From assembly GCA_040882225.1 (NCBI GenBank), contig JBBEBR010000005.1, positions 84,970-148,969 of the forward strand: a stretch of 64,000 nucleotides of DNA. The letters are read 5' to 3'. Under the pieces are notes generated by a model, which worked only from the letters and a program-made list of their open reading frames with translations, was not told the DNA's origin and did not search any database. Shown here one piece after another: positions 60,847-64,000 of the stretch (positions within the stretch are counted from its first letter, which is position 1; each line of letters begins with the position of its first letter). A program made the translations under genes and the position numbers. Origin of the DNA: Gracilimonas sp040882225 (lineage in GTDB: Bacteria > Bacteroidota > Rhodothermia > Balneolales > Balneolaceae).

Positions 60847-61690
60847 GCTCTGCAAGTTTTTTAATAATTGCCTTCACTGTTTCGCTATGGCCTGCCAGCG
60901 AATGGTGTAATCCATCCGGTAAATAATTCCAAGCCTGAGGGTTTTCCCCCATTCTTCGTCCCCTGGAATCAACAATGGCTCCGCTTTTCCCCGCAACTAA
61001 CTCTCTTACAGGACCTAAATCTTTTTCTTCTATGGTGAAATCAAAAAGAAGATTTTCCTCCAGCATTTCGGAGATAACCGGGGCAGGAGTTAGCCAGATC
61101 AACGCATTTTCAATTCTTGATTCTAACACTTCCTGAATCGATTCTATATTTTCCCAGGTTTCAGATAAAGGCAATAAAGTTCGGTCCGGAGAAATATTCA
61201 GGCGTTGTGCATCAAAAGTACCGAGCGCGATAATTACCCAATCCGGTTCATGAATAACCACATCACGATCAATTCTGCGAAGAGCCTCAGATGTTGTGTT
61301 ATAGGAAATTCCGGCATTTATAAAATTGAAATTTGTTTTCTCGATCGAGATTTCGAGTACATGTTTTAGTATCGAAAACCAGCCCTGAGCGTCTTCCGTT
61401 ATGGAATCACCGAATGCTACAATAGTTTCCTCTCCATCAAAAGGCAGGCTTTCGAGGAGGTCAATAATCTCTTCATCTTTTAGAATTTCAAGAGCTGCTT
61501 GTTTGGCGTTTTCATCATAGTTTTTTCTATACGTTTCGAGTTCTTCCAATTTCAACCCGAATAAACCCGCCTCAGCTTCCAAATTTTTCGCTCCGGGAAA
61601 TAACCCAGTTCTTTTGGATTGATGATAAAACGGAAGCATGAACTGTTCCATTATCTCTTTTTCTTCTTTGGTTGCTTTCTTATCTGCCAT
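60836..61690 (-). CDS. SGNH/GDSL-type hydrolase
   Basis: The 284-residue protein has nucleophile S96 in 'IVAFGDSITEDAQGW', block II Gly in 'NAGISYNTT', a block III equivalent 'IIALGTFDAQRL' (the usual Asn is not seen) and the C-terminal 'PDGLHHSLAGH' with Asp and His. It carries no signal peptide, only a charged N-tail, so it is probably cytoplasmic. Substrates of this fold range from lipids to acetylated sugars. It follows the sirtuin gene by 6 bp and is the last gene of the acyl-CoA dehydrogenase operon. Confidence 0.87.
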   Translation of the reverse strand: MADKKATKEEKEIMEQFMLPFYHQSKRTGLFPGAKNLEAEAGLFGLKLEELETYRKNYDENAKQAALEILKDEEIIDLLESLPFDGEETIVAFGDSITEDAQGWFSILKHVLEISIEKTNFNFINAGISYNTTSEALRRIDRDVVIHEPDWVIIALGTFDAQRLNISPDRTLLPLSETWENIESIQEVLESRIENALIWLTPAPVISEMLEENLLFDFTIEEKDLGPVRELVAGKSGAIVDSRGRRMGENPQAWNYLPDGLHHSLAGHSETVKAIIKKLAEPKN

Positions 61691-61696
61691 TTTTCT

Positions 61697-62389
61697 TTAC
61701 CTCAATAATTCATTCAACATTTTATCTACACCAGTACCCGCATTTTCTTTAAAGTGAATCCAATCCTCAATATTCAGCAATTCCGTATCTGCAGGATCAA
61801 TTATATATTTTGGAATTCCTGGTTTTGAATAATTAATCAAACTCGCGGCCGGATAAACCAAAAGAGAAGTTCCTATAACAATTAATATATCGGCGCTTTC
61901 AACTTCATCGAAAGCTTTCTCCATTAAAGGAACCATCTCTCCAAACCAAACAATATGCGGCCTTAGTTGTGCACCATCTGAGGCTTTATCTCCCAAATTT
62001 ATTGGCTTCTCCCCGATATCGAATATGATGGATTCATCTCGTTCGCTTCGGGCTTTGCTAAGCTCTCCATGCAAATGTATCACTTTTGTAGACCCGCCTC
62101 TTTCATGCAGATCATCAACATTTTGAGTGATTATTACAACCTCATCAAAATGGTTTTCAAGTTTTGCGAGCGCTTTGTGTGCATTATTCGGTTGGGCTGC
62201 TGCGGCTTGTTTTCTACGGAGATTATAAAAGTTCAGGACTTTCTGAGGATTAATATTCCATCCTTGGATGGATGCCACTTCATTGATGTTATGCTTTTCC
62301 CATAGTCCACCGGAATCTCGAAACGTAGAAAGACCGCTCTCTGCACTAATTCCGGCCCCGGTAATAACAACAATTTTTTCCTTAAGCAT
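61697..62389 (-). CDS. cobB: NAD-dependent protein deacylase (sirtuin), without zinc cysteines
   Basis: The 230-residue sirtuin has 'VVITGAGISAESGLSTFRD' (NAD loop), 'TQNVDDLHERGG' and catalytic H107 in 'IHLHGEL'. Y55 and R58 in 'FYNLRRK' match the Tyr-x-x-Arg pair that lets SIRT5/CobB bind succinyl- or malonyl-lysine. The region that holds four zinc cysteines in E. coli CobB has none here; it instead reads 'GDKASDGAQLRPHIVWFGE', a form I recall from Bacteroidota CobB. It overlaps the acyl-CoA dehydrogenase gene by 8 bp, so it may deacylate that enzyme or others of fatty-acid metabolism (inference). Confidence 0.9.
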   Translation of the reverse strand: MLKEKIVVITGAGISAESGLSTFRDSGGLWEKHNINEVASIQGWNINPQKVLNFYNLRRKQAAAAQPNNAHKALAKLENHFDEVVIITQNVDDLHERGGSTKVIHLHGELSKARSERDESIIFDIGEKPINLGDKASDGAQLRPHIVWFGEMVPLMEKAFDEVESADILIVIGTSLLVYPAASLINYSKPGIPKYIIDPADTELLNIEDWIHFKENAGTGVDKMLNELLR

Positions 62390-63872
62390 TCACTGTTACA
62401 AGTTTAAACCAAGAGCTATCCGCACTATAGTCTTCAACTACATCAGCTTCACCACTATTTTTATAGCTGTACATGATAGCATTTACTTCATTCTGTAAAG
62501 TGATGATGGCATTTTGAATAAGTTCTTTATTGAATCCCTGATCTTCAAGGCTCAGGGTAAATTCCATAGATATCATTCTTCCGAGTGCTTTGCCAAGTTC
62601 TACCAGTTTCCTTTGAGGCATTTTGGTGTCAATTTCAAAATTAAAATGCTCTTTGAAATATCCAGAAGAACGAGCAGTAAGATCGTATTCACTCAAGAAC
62701 TGGTGCAAGTTCGAACTTTTAAGTTTACGCATCATTTTAATAACCGACTCCGAAATCTGCTGATATAAAATATCATTTGAGCCTTCAAAAATTTGGAACG
62801 GTCGACTGTCAACCGTAGCTCTTCCGGCAATATGGTCGAGTGTATAGCCTTTTGCGCCTGTTAACTGTAGCAACGACTGAGAAGCACGTTGCATAAAATC
62901 GGTTACTACAGATTTGATGGCATTTGCCTCCACATCCATTCTTGAAGTATTTCTCTCGAGAGGTACTTTAGAGCTGGTAAAGTTGCACATGGCAGAACAA
63001 ACTGTAAAATATGCCTGTATCTCAGAAATCCTTTGTTTTACCTGATCATAATTAATGAGGCTTTGTCCGCCTACAAATCTCCCTTTACAATGATCAACCG
63101 CTTCATCCATCAACCTTCGGAGAAAACCCATTCCCATTCCGGGAAATTGCAATCTACTTCGATGGAGTAAATCCAGCATCATAGTAACCCCGGTGCTTTT
63201 GGGTTGAAGTTTATAAGATTTTGGTACTTCAATATTGATCTTATTCCGCCCATAGGGAAGCATGTATAGCCCCAGGTTATTATAGTACTCGGTAACTTCG
63301 AGTCCCCCGTTACGCACATCATGTATGAAGAAGGAAATGTCTCGGCCTAAATCACCTTTATCATTTTTTTCACGCGCAGTAATAAGCCAGTAATCTGCCA
63401 TGCCTGTTAATCCACCCCAGTGTTTTAGCCCCTCAAGCATGTATTTATTTTCATTCTGTTCGAATGACGTTTGCATCTTCAAAGCATCGGAACCGAAATC
63501 GGGTTCGGTAATCATCAGTCCGCCTAATTTATTCGCGTTGATTACTCTTTTAAAAATTTCAGATTTGGTTTCTTCGCAAGCATAATTGGCAATAGGTTGC
63601 AAAAACAAAGCCCCGTTTATTCCCATCATCAAAGATAAAGGAAGAGACTGATAAGAGCTGGCTTCGAGCATTGCCAGTGCTTCAGCGGTATTTCCACCAT
63701 AACCACCATATTGTTCCGGAATGAAAGCACTCAGAGGCGACATATCCATGATTTCCTGCAACGTAGAATCTGCTATGCCTCTTTTCAAATTTAACTCATC
63801 TGAGTTCTCCTCATGAGTGAATATGTTTGAAAGTTTTTTCTTGTATTCTTTTAAAAATTTCTGGAAGTCCAA
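62382..63872 (-). CDS. Acyl-CoA dehydrogenase family protein
   Basis: The 496-residue flavoprotein shows the family blocks 'SAFIPEQYGGYGG', 'GGLMITEPDFGSDALKMQT' (substrate/FAD region), 'MADYWLITAREK', a C-terminal helical domain with 'GAKGYTLDHIAGRATVDSRP' and 'FEGSNDILYQQISESVIKMM'. It is longer than standard members (about 380), with an extra ~100-residue C-terminal helical tail. It would perform the first, FAD-dependent step of beta-oxidation, the activity missing from the operon at 29.6-37 kb. It is the first gene of an operon with cobB and the SGNH hydrolase. Confidence 0.9.
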   Translation of the reverse strand: MDFQKFLKEYKKKLSNIFTHEENSDELNLKRGIADSTLQEIMDMSPLSAFIPEQYGGYGGNTAEALAMLEASSYQSLPLSLMMGINGALFLQPIANYACEETKSEIFKRVINANKLGGLMITEPDFGSDALKMQTSFEQNENKYMLEGLKHWGGLTGMADYWLITAREKNDKGDLGRDISFFIHDVRNGGLEVTEYYNNLGLYMLPYGRNKINIEVPKSYKLQPKSTGVTMMLDLLHRSRLQFPGMGMGFLRRLMDEAVDHCKGRFVGGQSLINYDQVKQRISEIQAYFTVCSAMCNFTSSKVPLERNTSRMDVEANAIKSVVTDFMQRASQSLLQLTGAKGYTLDHIAGRATVDSRPFQIFEGSNDILYQQISESVIKMMRKLKSSNLHQFLSEYDLTARSSGYFKEHFNFEIDTKMPQRKLVELGKALGRMISMEFTLSLEDQGFNKELIQNAIITLQNEVNAIMYSYKNSGEADVVEDYSADSSWFKLVTVNA

Positions 63873-63945
63873 ATCATCCTCAGCTTATTTTATCCTTTAG
63901 CATATAATATAATCAATCTGGTGGGGTAAATCTTGTGTAGTACTC

Positions 63946-63984
63946 AAAAAAAAGCCCTTCGCTCGTGGGTGGAGGGAAGGGCTT
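63946..63984 (-). terminator. Terminator of a minus-strand gene beyond the window edge
   Basis: Stem AAGCCCTTC (63952-63960) / GAAGGGCTT (63976-63984) is followed on the minus strand by about eight T residues. It is upstream of the acyl-CoA dehydrogenase operon, so it belongs to a gene to the right of the window that reads towards it. Confidence 0.8.
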
Positions 63985-64000
63985 GTGGGGAAAAAGAAGA

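Overview
The window reads as chromosome of a moderately AT-rich, heterotrophic bacterium of the Balneolota/Rhodothermota group (inference). The signs are two very large secreted proteins ending in a type IX secretion (T9SS) C-terminal domain of the 'NYPNPFNP' kind, a DUF5686 outer-membrane protein with a carboxypeptidase-regulatory plug, a fused E1 alpha/beta 2-oxoacid dehydrogenase, sirtuin and S23-type four-helix-bundle genes of the kind seen in Bacteroidota-like genomes, and many short palindromic intergenic repeats. Two tRNAs are present (Arg-CCU, Leu-UAA). No rRNA, complete insertion sequence, prophage or CRISPR array was seen.

Layout. 1-6 kb: OmpA tail, a palindromic repeat, DUF5686 protein, tRNA-Arg, an AT-rich putAbiC-like defence candidate, plsC and a UPF0316 membrane protein. 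6-15 kb: flavin reductase, an HK-RR two-component pair, an M1 peptidase lipoprotein, a lone receiver protein and a 1.16-kilo-residue T9SS cargo. 15.6-19 kb: a three-gene unit (DUF1080 lipoprotein, GMC flavoprotein with a Cys cluster, Tat-type small subunit) that looks like periplasmic sugar 3-oxidation plus 3-keto-glycoside cleavage. 19.4-23.5 kb: a kaiC-kaiB-hybrid kinase operon without kaiA, headed by a decayed response-regulator gene. 23.7-29.6 kb: class II photolyase, BlaI/BlaR-like regulator pair with a visible operator, PspC, a Gfo/Idh/MocA protein, and a small secreted/membrane pair behind five 11-bp direct repeats resembling a Pho box.

29.6-39.5 kb is a fatty-acid degradation region: acyl-CoA ligase, FadN-type hydroxyacyl-CoA dehydrogenase/hydratase, thiolase and dienoyl-CoA-reductase-like SDR run in one direction. 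Two cassettes interrupt the operon: an S23 four-helix-bundle gene bounded by inverted repeats (with a decayed second copy), and an AbiEii/MNT-like nucleotidyltransferase overlapping a small partner gene. 39.6-50.7 kb: a GLUG/Fn3-like T9SS protein, a small XRE regulator, M24 and M61 peptidases, then paaZ, a second S23 gene in another inverted-repeat cassette, and an enoyl-CoA hydratase. 50.8-63.9 kb: a beta-propeller amidohydrolase, a HisKA_2 kinase, fused E1, HisC-like aminotransferase, SDR, and an acyl-CoA dehydrogenase-sirtuin-SGNH operon.

The most notable material is the Kai operon with its decayed regulator, the two inverted-repeat S23 cassettes inside CoA-metabolism operons, the family of nested palindromic repeats between convergent genes (two copies with compensatory arm changes), the 11-bp repeat promoter, and the nucleotidyltransferase pair.
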